Source: Bedellia somnulentella
Taxonomy: Eukaryota; Arthropoda; Insecta; Lepidoptera; Bedelliidae
Assembly: GCA_963576735.1 (NCBI GenBank)
Contig: OY755189.1
Span: forward strand, 6,176,622 to 6,240,621
Direction: 5' to 3'
DNA: 64,000 bases
Numbering within the stretch: position 1 is the stretch's first letter; each line of letters opens with the position of its first letter. A program made the position numbers and the translations under genes. Under the pieces are notes generated by a model. That model searched no databases. It was not told the DNA's origin and was given only the letters and a program-made list of their open reading frames with translations. Positions 42,375 through 54,308 of this stretch are shown in pieces.

Positions 42375-42935
42375 GTGCATTAAATTCATAATCCCATAAC
42401 CGCATGCATTGTAAAAAGAAAGTCTCGCAACTTAGTTCTTCAACCATAAAATGTTGTGAGATCCATGTCACACCTAGTTGATTAATTTAGTATTTAATGT
42501 GTAAAATGCATCATGCAAAAGTCTAGAAAAGGTTATAAAAAAAATAAGGCCGAGCTTGAGTGAACAATTTCTTAGTGATATCTGAAAGAATGACATGAAA
42601 GGAAAGAATTGATATTTCTCATCATATTGTCCACCTTATACTTAAAATGGTTCAGATCTTTCCATATAAATGACTAGTGGTCCGCCTTGGCTGCGCATGG
42701 ATGCTGTTAACCATGTTTTACTACTTACCCCTTACGATATTTAGTTTTCTCAGTTCCTTCTAAAAGTCTTAGCTTTCAATAAACGAATTTTTAAAAGTTT
42801 TTACCATTTACGCAATATAACACGCTTATATTAACTTCGACTGTATGTCCGTATGTAACCGACTCGTTTAAACTCGATTTGGACCCACATTAAACGGAAG
42901 GATTTATTACTAAACTAACTAACATACTAAACATA

Positions 42936-43303
42936 AACATAACATGAACGTTCACGCCGTTTATCCCCGAAGGGGTTTGGCAGAGGTACCAATACTTCTG
43001 AACTCACATGGCAGCGCCATCTCGTGTCCAGAGAAGGAACCCACGTTTTGCTTAGACAGTGTACTCACGTGATAGGGGGCAGGCCTATCGCCGTTTTGTA
43101 CGAATACACTGTCACATGACTAAGTACAACTCAGCCATGTGGGTTTCCTCACGATGTTTTTCCTCACCGTTAACAACCATGATAAATTAACCACACATAT
43201 GACTTTAGAAAAGACAAATTGGTGTAGGCCCGACCCAGGATTGGAACTCACGCCCTTCTGTTTTTCGGGCGGGTGTTCTATCCACTGGACTATCATGTCG
43301 CTC
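42936..43303 (-). repeat. SINE-B, full-length copy
   Basis: TTCACGCCGTTTATCCCCGA on the left, tRNA head complement TCTATCCACTGGACTATCAT on the right. Confidence 0.88.
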
Positions 43304-43377
43304 AAAAAAATAACACTTATCGATAATTAAGGACAATATAATAACTTCATAGGCTCATCCCATTATCTTGATTATAA

Positions 43378-43728
43378 ATAACATAACATAACATAAACGT
43401 GCACGCCGTTTATCCCCAAAGGGGTTTGTAGATGTACCAATACTTCTAAACTCACATGGCAGCGCCATCTAGTGTCCAGAGAAGGTACCCACGTTTTGCT
43501 TGGATAGGGGGCATGCCTATCGCCGTTTTAAATACTCTGTCACATGACTAAGTACAACTTAGCTACGTGGGTTTCCTCACGATGTTTTCCCTCACCGTTA
43601 ACAACCATGATAAATTAACCACACATATGACTTTAGAAAAGACAAATTGGTGTAAGCCCGACTGGGGATTTGAACTCACGCCCTTCTGTTTTCGGCGGGT
43701 GTTCTACCTATTGGACTACCATGTTGTA
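43378..43728 (-). repeat. SINE-B, full-length copy, tandem to previous
   Basis: AACATAACATAACATAAACG tail, CGCCGTTTATCCCC, head complement TACCTATTGGACTACCATGT. Same orientation as its neighbour, about 75 bp apart. Confidence 0.88.
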
Positions 43729-44099
43729 TCTTGATTATGTTTGTCATTATGTTGGATAAAATAATTTCAAATGATTCAGTACTAAAAAGTTTTTACCTTT
43801 TCATTACCATCAAACAAAGTGTTTTTCTTTTATAATATAAGTGTAGATAGGGCAAGTTCATTATAAAATCTTACACCCGACCTAAACGTTCTTTGTAATA
43901 ATAAGAATACCTTATCTTAACTAAAGATTAATGAGCTACGCGAACTCTGTAGTGACCCGAGTCCTATTAGTTAGAATAGTGTCGGCTTATCGATGAAGTT
44001 AGATCAAGGATAAGAACTGTGACCTTGATGTGAACCTTAAGGTGATAATTTGGTAGTGGATGTCAAAGGATAATCAGTTCAAAATTTTATATGCTACCT

Positions 44100-44358
44100 G
44101 ACGTATTAGTGCCATTAGAATGTCACTACCCCTTTCTTCCCATGGTTGTCGTAATTGGCGAATAAGGGAATGGGGCTTTTTAAGTGGTTTTTGGGCGATG
44201 CGGTTCGAGACCCGTCACCAACGCTACTTTATTTCTACCATCTTGTCCCCTATCGACTTCCAAATCTGGCTGAGGAGTTTCTAGCTCTAAAGATCTGACC
44301 GTTACATCTTAGTGACATCTTTAGTTGAATTTATGGCCGTGGGTATATGTACATATAC
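44100..44358 (+). repeat. SINE-A, third subfamily, small insertion
   Basis: AATGTCACTACCCCTTTCTT, ATGCGGTTCGAGACCCGTCA and GGCCGTGGGTATATG. Here the B-box-like motif reads GGTTCGAGACC, very close to the Pol III consensus. Confidence 0.82.
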
Positions 44359-44531
44359 GCATAAGTACCTTAGTTATTACTTGTACATAAAAAAAGTTTT
44401 CATGTCATCATTTCATGTCATTCACTATTAAATCGTCAATTTTGAAACAAATTTCATATTACACAAAGTCAGTGAAACCCAATCCAGTTTTATTTAAACC
44501 ATCTGCGACCACCGACCCCCTCACAAGGGCA

Positions 44532-44666
44532 AGCACGAGCGCTATTTTATCGACACGATAACGGTTAGAATGAGATGGCAGTATACGATACTAAGTAAGT
44601 GCGTAAGAGATGGCTGCTTTATCCCGCGCGATAACTAGTTTGAACACGGCTCGTGCTAACCTGCAG
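44532..44666 (+). mobile_element. SE-D short element, copy 4
   Basis: GCAAGCACGAGCGCTATTTT on the left, GGCTCGTGCTAACCTGC on the right; the ends are inverted relatives. Best-preserved copy. Confidence 0.8.
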
Positions 44667-44927
44667 AAGGGTATCATGAATAACTACCAAGTTTTGACGC
44701 AATGCTACACTGCAACTATCAATTTCACATAAAGCCTCGTATACTCGGAACTTCGAAGCATAAAATATCCAAGAGTTTAAAAGTTTCAAACTCAACTTGA
44801 GCAGGTACTAAATTTTGATATTCTTCATTAAACAACTTGGAAAACGAAGCGGTGTTTGATGACAATGATGCATTACTTTATTCACGCTTTTCTTGCAAGA
44901 AGCTATTGGAATATGTATCCATTTATA

Positions 44928-44966
44928 TGTATCTACCCAACCAGTTATAATAGTTGGGTAGATACA
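44928..44966. repeat. 14-bp perfect hairpin
   Basis: TGTATCTACCCAAC and its exact complement with an 11-nt loop. Confidence 0.85.
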
Positions 44967-45139
44967 AAGTCCCAAACTGCTTTTGTTCTATGCATTCCCG
45001 TTTGGGGGCGGTGCTACTTTGACTAATCCGTTTATGAAATAAACAAAACTTTGATCTTTTGATTCGCTAAAAGTCACACAATTTACTCGTTGTTTTAACT
45101 TTCTTCAAAGGTTTTTCTCTAAAATCTAAATTATTACGT

Positions 45140-45288
45140 ACACAAATATATTTACTCACAAATTCCAAAAAGGGGTAGCCAGAGCTTTAGAGCTAGAAAA
45201 CCCTCAGCCACATTTGGAAGTTGATACGGTAGAAATAAAATATCGTTGGTGATGGCTTTGCAACCGCATCGCCCAAAAACCACTACTT
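45140..45288 (-). repeat. SINE-A, partial copy
   Basis: Tail-side half only (CTCACAAATTCCAAAAAGGG to ACCGCATCGCCCAAAAACCA). Confidence 0.78.
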
Positions 45289-45564
45289 AATCTACCGTAT
45301 TTACAAATTTTCTCTCTGTCTGCCTGTCTGATGATCTAGGAATATCATGCGGTGTAAATAAAAGGCAGTTAAAATAGAACATAAGCTATGTTAGGTCTCG
45401 GCTACGCTGTCACCGTTTGTGATTTATGAGCGAGATTAAAATCATGAACAATTTAACGTGTTACGTTCTCCATTAGTTTTAAACTCGACATATAACAAGC
45501 ATCGGTAAAGGGAGATGTTCGAAATATTAATTTATCATTACCCCTATTATACAAGTATAGTCTA

Positions 45565-45806
45565 TGCCGTTTAGGGCCGGCTAAGAATGTAACTACCCCT
45601 TTTTAACCAAGGGTGACGTAACAGGCGACTAAGGTATGAAGCTTTTTTAAGTGATTTTTGAGTGATGCAGTTGGAGACCCATCACCAACATACTTTATTT
45701 CTATCATCTTGTCCCCTTTAAACATCCAAATGCGGCTGAGGATTTTCTAGCTCTGAAGCTCTGGCTAGCCCTTTTTGGGATTTATGGCCGTGAGTATGTA
45801 TGTAAA
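45565..45806 (+). repeat. SINE-A, third subfamily
   Basis: GGGCCGGCTAAGAATGTAAC, AGTTGGAGACCCATCACCAA and GGCCGTGAGTATGTATGTA. Tail to tail with the next copy. Confidence 0.82.
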
Positions 45807-45820
45807 AAGTATATACATAT

Positions 45821-46051
45821 ACACATACATATACTCACGGCTATAAATCTCTAGAAGGGTAGCCAGAGCTAAGGAATTAGAAATACCTCAGCCACTTTTG
45901 GAAATGTGAGTGGGGAAAAGATGGTAAAAATAAAGGTTGTTGGTGATGAGTTATAGGGATCCCTTAAAAGACCCGGTACCTTTAGTCGCCTCTTACGTAA
46001 ACCCACCGGAAGAAATGGGGTAGTGCTATTCTAAGCCGACACTACACAGCA
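45821..46051 (-). repeat. SINE-A, internally deleted
   Basis: ACACATACATATACTCACGG; head CCGACACTACACAGC; B-box block lost. Confidence 0.84.
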
Positions 46052-46532
46052 ATGTATGTAAAAAGTCTACATAATTATATAAGGTATGGTAAAGTCAGTA
46101 CACGACAATGTACAAATTTTATCGTCACTTTAAAAATATTTGCTACGAGAAAGTAATGGTAAACTAAAAATTTCACACGATTGGTTCTTGTACACGATGA
46201 CACTAAGCCAACAGGAGTCAGAATCAGGAGCGTCATAGTTCCAAAGCAAATGTCTGAAGAATAAACAGTGATTCTCAATCTACGACACTGTAACATTTGC
46301 TTGTAAATTCATCATTATCGATGTTTCATTACATTATGAAAATTGTAAGGTTACATTTATATGTGTTCATTATTGAATTGGGGTAATAACTAATACTAAA
46401 TAGATTCATTGGTCGAGCCCACAACCTTTTTGAATATGTTAGGTACATATTTTACATTTATGATTAGCTTCTTTAATCCAATATCATTTGTGTGGCCGTC
46501 AAAACAGTAAATTAGATATTTAATACGCGGAA

Positions 46533-46788
46533 CATACAAACATAAACATACATAAACTCACGGCTATAAATCCCTAGAAGGAGTAGCCAGAGCTAAGGAA
46601 CTCGAAATTCCTAAACCACTTTTGGAAAGTTGAGTGGGGAAAAGATGGCAAAATAAAGGTTGTTGGTGATATGTCTCCAACCGCATCGCCCAAAAATCCC
46701 TTAAAAGCCCCAATACCGTTAGTCGCCTCATACGTACACCCACCGGCAGAAATAGGGTAGTGTTATTCTAAGCCGACACTACACAGCT
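46533..46788 (-). repeat. SINE-A, full-length copy
   Basis: Tail ACATAAACTCACGGCTATAA, all blocks, head CCGACACTACACAGCT. Confidence 0.86.
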
Positions 46789-47342
46789 AACGCGCTATAC
46801 GCGGAACCGTTTTAATTTTTTTTTTTCATCGGATCAATGGTTTAACGCACTGGATATCGACAACCATTGATGGTTATTCCTAAAGTAAAGAAAAAAAGAA
46901 GTGACTATCACACCAGCACTAGTAGCATGAAGCTTGTGAGAACGCTTATGTCACGTGAGAAGTGAGTTACTGTCAGATTTTGTAAGAGCTATGTGTCAGT
47001 TTCTCAAATCTCAGGTGACATACGCACTCTCACTCGCCCACATGCTACGGGGGCTGATTGATATTATGTTTGATATTGTCACCATTCATTCCTGACCTAT
47101 TTACGGCTCTGTCGTCGTAATGAATCTGTCAATGATACAGACACCTCTTAACCCCAAAGGGTTAATTGAATGACTAAATGAGATATCTCAAGTCTAGGTC
47201 TACATTTTAATATTTGTTTTTTACAGTTACAGTTAGAAATTGGGTAAAGTCTTAAGCCGTGTAATAAGAAATTTATCCGCTTTTTCATATTTATGTCACG
47301 ATTTACAAATCGCGTTTTTGTTAAAAGTTGTTACAAACTCAA

Positions 47343-47432
47343 AGCTAGAGAGGTTTACCAGGAGCATACAAAGTGGCGATAAACGTTTTTCTCTACCCCA
47401 ATGGGAAATAATGGCGTGAGTATATGTATGTT
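47343..47432 (+). repeat. LINE-C 3' end with TATG tail
   Basis: AAGTGGCGATAAACG, CTCTACCCCAATGGGA, AATGGCGTGAGTATATGTAT. This copy shows the tail nearly identical to the SINE-A tail. Confidence 0.75.
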
Positions 47433-47929
47433 GATACAAATCTCCAATTTCGTAATTGACATGATAATATATATTACTTTGAAATATTTTTAAATAATGT
47501 TTTATTAATAAGAATTTATAATTCTGAAGCTCTAGCTACCCTTTAATGGGCTCTATCTGTCAGTTTAGATGTATGCAATATTTTTAACTGAATACAAATG
47601 GTTAAAACATTCAGTTAGAAAAACAGACAACGCAGTGAAGAACGAGCCAGTACAGCAGTTAAAATACATTCGCAAATATGATCTCATGCACTCGGGAGGC
47701 AGTTTTGATTCGTTTAATATTTCAAATGTCTGGCAAATAGCCAACTAGAGTACATTTTAAATATTAACCTCATAAAGCTGCTTTAGACGGAGAAATTTAC
47801 AAAGACTTCACTTCAAACGTTTCTTTTTTATTTAGCATGACTTAAAAAGTTGAAGCTACGTAAAAACTAACGGACACGAAAATAAAACATTTGTATCAAA
47901 CTATTTCACTAGCAATATAAAATAAGTAT

Positions 47930-48110
47930 AGCTGTAAGCTATAAGTCTCAAAAAAGATAGGGAGATTTAGAAATTCGTCAGCTACTCATAAGATTGCAAA
48001 CAAAGCAGTTGCGGATGTTCGGGTCTTCCGCCACATCGCCCAAAATCACATAGAAAGCCCCAAAATCCTTCTTATGACAGCCACAGAAAAAAAATTGATT
48101 AGTGTTATTG
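47930..48110 (-). repeat. SINE-A, degraded copy
   Basis: AGCTATAAGTCTCAAAAAAG, TCTTCCGCCACATCGCCC and TGACAGCCACAGAAA. Confidence 0.55.
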
Positions 48111-48119
48111 CATTCAAAT

Positions 48120-48336
48120 AATATAGAAGGGGTAGCCATAGCTAAGGGATTATAAATTCCTCAGCCACTTTAGGGAGTTGAGTGGGGAAAAGATGGTAAA
48201 AATAAGGTTTTTGGTGATGGGTCTCTAACCGCATCGCCCAAAAATCTAATAAAAAGCCCCAATACCCTTAGTCGCCTTTTACGACACCCGTGGGTAGAAA
48301 GGGGTAGCGACATCCTAAGCCGGCACTACACGGCTC
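48120..48336 (-). repeat. SINE-A, second subfamily, tail missing
   Basis: TAGAAGGGGTAGCCATAGCT to head CCGGCACTACACGGC, with marker GACACCCGTGGGTAGAAAGG. Confidence 0.84.
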
Positions 48337-48452
48337 AAATAATATATGTAAATTATCTATCCTCAATGATAAAACGATAATGACGAGACTTGGCACACAT
48401 TATTAGGTTACTTTATTTTTGTATTTTATTCAAAGTTATTTGTTAAGAATAC

Positions 48453-48592
48453 CGCAAGCACAAGCGCAATTATATCGACACGATAACGGTTAGAATGAGA
48501 TGGCAGTATACGATTCTAAGTAAGTGCCTAAGAGATGGCTGCTTCATCCCACGCGATAACTAGTTTAAACACGGCTCGTGCTTGCCCTGCTG
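48453..48592 (+). mobile_element. SE-D short element, copy 5
   Basis: GCAAGCACAAGCGCAATTAT, ATAACGGTTAGAATGAGATG and CACGGCTCGTGCTTGCCCTG. Confidence 0.78.
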
Positions 48593-48861
48593 CAAAGGAT
48601 ATATAGATAGAATGTTTATCGTCGCCGAAAATAACTCTTTCATAATTTGTCTGATTAGAAGAATATTGATAGAGCTACGTCATATAACTTTTACCGCTAA
48701 TATTCTAAGCTAAAATTATAAGTAAATACTCAAGTTTTCTTAATTAAATATTACCATATTTTGTTAATCGTATGTATTAGCTTATCATTGTTCAATAACG
48801 TCATGCCTCAGTTCTGTCGGGACAGGTAGATATTATCTTTATTCATTGCTTCGATCTCAAA

Positions 48862-48978
48862 GCCTAGCACGAGCGCTATTTTATCGTCACGATATCGGTA
48901 AGAATGAGATGACAGTACACGATACTAAGTAAGTGCGAAAGAGATGGCTGTTTTACCACACGATATCTAGTTAAAAGC
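48862..48978 (+). mobile_element. SE-D short element, copy 6, 3' end lost
   Basis: CCTAGCACGAGCGCTATTTT, GGTAAGAATGAGATGACAGT and AGATGGCTGTTTTACCACAC. Confidence 0.75.
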
Positions 48979-51240
48979 TATCTAGCTATGACAGCCAAAC
49001 TTGCGCTCAACTTGCGTATTACTGAGTTATCACGTCAGAACAATGTCACTTTGACAAATTAACAAAGAACACTCCCACGATACAATATACATCACCACAG
49101 AACAACTATAGAGCCATTTATAACTATGGTTCGCTGATTCTTGGTGATTTAGCACGGCGTTGCTTCGAAGCAATTGATGAAATACTAATGTATACTGCTA
49201 GTATGGCCCGCAAACTTTCACATGTATACGAATGTGAACGGTGGCAACTAAATATGCTGAATTTTTCATGATATTTGATATGTTCTTTTGATGGTATGGA
49301 GAAAATACGTTATTGTACAACAAAGTTTTGTATGGTCTGAACTTAGTTTACAGTAACACTTTTTCCTATTTTTAACACAGTGCCTAATCAATTTTGAAAT
49401 CTTCCTCATTCTAAAACAATCAGTAAGTACCTATGCCTAACTAGGTAACAAAGCTATTATCTACTGTCATTTACGCCGTTGCTTGTCGGCGAAGCAGTTC
49501 AGATTTTGTCCAACATATGTTTAGTATATGTATGATAATTTATCTTTTATACAATTTGCATTTATCCGGTTTTTTGTGCAATTTTTGTTCTAGACTAACT
49601 GAAAATATTTCAAATGAATCTGATAACTTACTAATGGTATACTAAAACACTTTATGAGTTCGACATGTTTTTTGTATCAACAATATAAATCTATTCCATA
49701 ATGTAAATAAAGTACGAAAGGAGTACCATGATCTTACAAAGTCGCGATAGATATAGTGTGTATTTATTTCTATGTAACAATACAATACTCGAAATCAGAG
49801 TCAAATATATAACAGAAACTTACAGCAGTTAGCAACTAGTCCGAAGGTTGGTTCGACTAATGTGCCCGTAGTAACTTATTCTCGATAATATTGTATTGAA
49901 GTAATCGTATATTCGGATCATGTGGCGGTAGATTTATGACAACACTAAGTGGAATTGGACGCACGTCGTACGACAATTGTTTATTATAGCTACATACATA
50001 CATAGCTGAGCTGAGCTAGATTTCAATTTAAGAATGGAATCGTTTGCTCTTAAAAATACATAAAGTTGCCGGATAAATCTAAGGCTCTAACAGGCTGACC
50101 CACACATTTTTGAAAACAATAATTCATAACTTTTGGTAGAAACATTTTGCTCCTTTCACATTCAAATTTATTTTTTAAAATATTCACAGCCATTTAGATA
50201 AAGCCACATTTTCTTCGTCATCAATCAAACTTTAAGCTCAGTTCGCATGGAATGCATGTTTTTCGCTGCATTTAACTCACCATCCATTTTAACCGTATCT
50301 TATTAAAATGATGAATTATGATTGATTCAGTATTCTATTAAATGAATAAAGTATGTAAAATACTGTAGCAAAATAAATGCAACTGGTAAAGTTATTTAGT
50401 ATAACATAGTGCAGGTTTTACAATAAGGGTTAATATTTTAGGTGTAAACTCTCTTAAAATTTATTTTTTATTAATATAAGAAGTAATTTGAAATAATTTA
50501 GAACCGATTTGAAAATAAACCTTAATAAATCTCAGTAAAAAGCACAGGCAAATTTTATCATAGAAGGTGTTACAACGAAACGTGTACTTCATACTATTTG
50601 CTTGTTTTTAAGTCTTTTCAAAGTACTATATCTGGCTATAATATCTGTATCGGAACAAACTGTACACTGAATATTTTTTTATACGTATAGTGGTAATAAA
50701 ACTGTGCGGGTACAAAACTGCAATTAAATTTATTTTCAAACTGATTGTATATGCTGTAGGCGCCTAGATAGTTTAAAATATATTTCACTTGAGTATACAA
50801 CGTAAACTTAATACTATTATTAATATTTTTTATAGAAAGAAATATCAAACTTAAACAAAAGTTTCAGTTAAAATAATTTCTTTGAAACAAAGCTCGTACT
50901 AAGAAAACCTTAACTACCTTACTTAAACTCACGTCATTAATTTCGTTAGGGGAAGGCAGACACTATTGATCGCCCCTAATAACGATTTCGACTGCTCTCC
51001 CAACCTATAAAATATAAAAATATAAATTTTCTTTGAAATATCACAAAAGATCGCTTCTTCTAAAACCTTCTTTAAAATATAACCTTTCAATTATTCTAAC
51101 CGAATCCAAACGGACCACAACATTTTTTTTTATTTTAAATAACTTCATTTAACAACACCTAATTAACTTTCAAAAAACTACCTTATAGATACACAGTGAT
51201 ACTTGAAATATGTTTGCTTGAAAGTGTAGAATGTTCATGA
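48979..51240. other. AT-rich DNA with minor LINE-C remnants
   Basis: Weak LINE-C 3' pieces at about 49715-49760 (plus) and 50935-51005 (minus, GGGGAAGGCAGACACTATTG). No gene recognised. Confidence 0.4.
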
Positions 51241-51246
51241 GAAATA

Positions 51247-51406
51247 ATGGCTCGATATAGAAGCAACACTTGGTCGATGGGACAAAATAACAGTCGTGTG
51301 AGAAACAATGGTTCTAACTCAAAAAGAGACGATTGGCAACTCTCAACATACCTCGAGAAGGACGTGTCAGCGGAAAATTCTATGGAGCATCACGATTTTA
51401 GTCATA
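51247..51406 (+). CDS. Candidate first coding exon
   Basis: ATG in good context (AATAATGG) opens a 53-codon frame of polar, asparagine/serine-rich residues (MARYRSNTWSMGQNNSRVRN, later DDWQLSTYLEKDV). It ends at a strong donor GTAAGT at 51407 with exit phase 1. No repeat family covers it, and codon composition differs from the flanks. The exon at 22209 also exits in phase 1, so both could feed the same downstream exon as alternative starts of one gene, but nothing else links them. It may be chance. Confidence 0.35.
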
Positions 51407-51732
51407 GTAAGTGTAAATTTCGGATACTTGTGGTGATGGCTAAGACTAAAAATCACTAACGAGTCAACTACTAAATCATTTTAAAACTAAACAAACTATT
51501 CATTCATACAAAAATAACAAAATCTACTATTAATATCTATGTAAAGCCAAAATTCTATTGCTTTATATAAGAGCTCATTATATTGATGGTAAGCGGTAAG
51601 TAAACAATAGATTTTAGAATATTCATTAAACAAAATAACCTTTGTAAACTGAGCTACCTCTAGTTGCGCGAAAATCATAGGGATACCGATAATGCTGAAT
51701 TAATCCATTGCTTTTATAATATTACCTTGTAT

Positions 51733-51979
51733 TACATACATACATACATATACTCACGGCTATAATTCCCTAGAAGGGGTAGCCAGAGCCAAGGAATTAT
51801 AAATTCCTCAGCCACTTTTGGAAGTTGAGTGGGGAAAAGTCAGTAAAATAAAGGTTTTTGGTGATGGGTCTCTAACCGCATCGCGCAAAAATCCAATAAA
51901 ATGCCCCGATACCCTAAGTCGCCTCTTACGACACCCGTGGGTAGAAAGGGGTAGCGACATTCTAAGCCGCCACTACACC
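51733..51979 (-). repeat. SINE-A, second subfamily
   Basis: (CATA)n ACTCACGGCTATAATTCC, CGACACCCGTGGGTAGAAAG, damaged head. Confidence 0.86.
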
Positions 51980-52137
51980 TTGTATTAGTGTTAAGAAAAA
52001 TAGTGTTGAGGTTTATTAAAGGAAACAATACCAATTGATACAATTAATCATGTTTTAAGTAGAACTAGTTTATAATTTAAAGGATAGAGTTTCCCAAATT
52101 CACTTTCAGAAATATGTTGACCGTAATAGTATTTAAT

Positions 52138-52270
52138 TGCCTCCGTGGTATGAAGGTTAGAGACCCGGATTTTTTGCCGATGGATATATTCTTAAAAACC
52201 CCTGATTGGGTAAGAATAATAAATTTGCCTGCAAACCCGCATTAATCCCATAATCAGTATGTTACGAGTA
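52138..52270 (+). repeat. SINE-I-like head, diverged
   Basis: TTGCCTCCGTGGTATGAAGG and GAGACCCGGATTTTTTGCCG match the SINE-I tRNA head. Confidence 0.5.
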
Positions 52271-52317
52271 AACATACAATATAATACAAACAAGACATAC
52301 TCCAGTACATACATACA

Positions 52318-52422
52318 CACATACATATTCTTACGCCATTAGTTCCCATTGGGGTAGGCAGAGACTATCGATCGCCACTTTGTACGATCCTGGCAAACCT
52401 CTTAGCTTCATTCATTTATTTA
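52318..52422 (-). repeat. LINE-C 3' end
   Basis: CACATACATATTCTTACGCC, TAGTTCCCATTGGGGTAGGC, AGAGACTATCGATCGCCACT and ACGATCCTGGCAAACC. Confidence 0.78.
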
Positions 52423-52704
52423 CATACTCCAGTAATAATGATTAATTGTGATATAAAAAAAGTTTATTGAGATGACGAGTAATTAGTCATTAAGTAATGA
52501 CCTACCTTATAATTGTAAAGTGATAAATCTATTAATAAAAGATTATAGGACATAATTGAATTTAGACGAGTTAAACGTATTGTGCTTCTTTACCTGGTTT
52601 GAGTAATTATTATGAAACATGATTGGTAATAAGTAATGACTTTATGTTTCTTATAACAATGGTAGGCCATATATAGGAGAAGTTTTTTTTAAATAACACC
52701 GTTC

Positions 52705-52957
52705 GCCGTGTAGTGTCGGCTTTGAATAACACTACCCTATTTCTACCCGTGGGTGATCGTAAGAGGCGACTAACGGTATTGGGGCTATTAAGGGATTTTT
52801 GGGCGATGCGGTTGGAGACCCATCACCAACAACCTTTATTTTACCATCTTTACCCCACTCAACTGTCCAAAAGTGGCTGGGGAATTTCTTATTCCTTAGC
52901 TCTGGCTACTCCTTTTAGGGATTTAAAGCCGTGAGTATATGTATGTATGTATGTATA
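52705..52957 (+). repeat. SINE-A, full-length copy
   Basis: GCCGTGTAGTGTCGGCTTTG to AAGCCGTGAGTATATG and four TATG units. A LINE-C 3' piece follows 3-10 bp later in the same orientation. Confidence 0.88.
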
Positions 52958-52961
52958 AGAA

Positions 52962-53034
52962 GAATGATACATGTGAAAAAAGCAAGAGAGATTTGCCTGG
53001 ATCGTACAAAGTGGCGATCTATAGTCTCAGAATA
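52962..53034 (+). repeat. LINE-C 3' fragment without tail
   Basis: AAGCAAGAGAGATTTGCC, GATCGTACAAAGTGGCGATC and TATAGTCTC; the hairpin is lost. Confidence 0.68.
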
Positions 53035-53121
53035 TAGAGTTTAAGTAAGTAAGAATTTATTTACGTTTATGATTTACATAAGTGTGAGTGTGAAATACTA
53101 ATGTTTTGATGTGTTTATATA

Positions 53122-53335
53122 TGTACCACCGTGGTTTATTTGTAGATCGTTTGGCTTACGATTCGGATATCTGGGGTTCGTTTTCTTATGGGCAAACATA
53201 TAAATTATTTTTACCTGGTTTGTAAGATGAATCACCTAACTTCCGGGAAATTTAAGTAAATTCGTGCTCCGCAGGGCACGACACTAGGGCAGTCTGGTTG
53301 TCTATGGCCAAATCAATTGATTTAGGTAGTAACAT
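53122..53335 (+). repeat. SINE-I, diverged copy
   Basis: ACCACCGTGGTTTATTTGTA head, ACCTGGTTTGTAAGATGAAT, CGTGCTCCGCAGGGCACGAC and ATGGCCAAATCAATTG. Confidence 0.65.
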
Positions 53336-53364
53336 TGTAATTAGGTGAGGAGAAGTGTAGTGTT

Positions 53365-53604
53365 GCCGTGTAGTGCCGGCTTAGAATGTCGCTACCCCTT
53401 TCTACCCACGGGTGTCATAAGAGGCGACTAAGGATATTGGGGCTTTTTATTGGATTTTTGAGCGATGCGGTTGGAGACCCATCACCGAAACCTTTATTTT
53501 CACCATCTTTTCCCCACTCAACTTCCAAAAGTAGCTGAGGAATTTATAATTTCTTAGCTCTGGCTACCCCTTCTAGGGAAATTTAGCCGTATGTATTTAT
53601 GTAT
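53365..53604 (+). repeat. SINE-A, second subfamily
   Basis: GCCGTGTAGTGCCGGCTTAG, CTACCCACGGGTGTCATAAG, GGAAATTTAGCCGTATG. Confidence 0.86.
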
Positions 53605-54308
53605 GAGAAGTGTAAATATAAATTAAGAGGGCGATATATATCCAATAATTTATTTAACTTTTGGATAAAATTAACACAAAATCACTTAAACAGGATATTG
53701 AAAAATTAATGTTGCATCAACTCTTTAGACAAAAACGTCAAAATCGTGAAATTATCTATTTATTTGTTGTTTGTGTCATGGAGAAAATGAAAATTTCTAA
53801 AGTTTCTAGTAACAAATATCTCACTCTTTAGAGTACGCAAATCAGATTAGCAACATAGCGTCGCACGATTCATTAACCGTTTTTAATTAGCATACGTGGC
53901 TTGCCAATTAATGTACTTTCATCGATAAACCTTACTGAGAACCACAAATCGTATTTAAATCATCTTTCTGGTTTTTATGCTGCAGCAATGACTTCTGATT
54001 AAAGCTGAACTTATTACATTACATACATCAATCAACCTTATGTTTATAAATTCTGACTTTGCTGTTCATTTATTATCAAAATTATTGATAACATGCTTTT
54101 GGGGCTTCTATTTTTTTTTCCGGTATACATTAGAAATGGTAATTAAAATGGGCTATCTAACAATGAAATATTTTTTTAAATCGGTTCAGTAGCTCCTGAG
54201 ATAAGAACGTTCAAGTTAACTGACTCTGCAGCTTTCAACAATTATAGATTACATACATTCTAAGTATTCTAACATACTCGCGTCGATACCACCAAACAGT
54301 ACTTTATT
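53605..54308. other. AT-rich DNA, no gene recognised
   Basis: Only short chance frames; the stretch ATTTTTTTAAATCGGTTCAG near 54170 hints at a Rep-G-like relic. Confidence 0.35.

Larger units (their letters stand above)
42672..43852 (+). repeat. Rep-G copy split by two SINE-B copies
   Basis: Left part CTAGTGGTCCGCCTTGGCTG to about 42810. Right part from about 43770 (TTTTTACCTTTTCATTACCA, AACAAAGTGTTTTTC, ATAAGTGTAGATAG). Confidence 0.55.

Noticed and set aside
41297..46788. CRISPR-like array of regularly repeated sequence
   Set aside because: The repeats are dispersed 250-bp SINEs in both orientations with TATG tails, in eukaryotic DNA.
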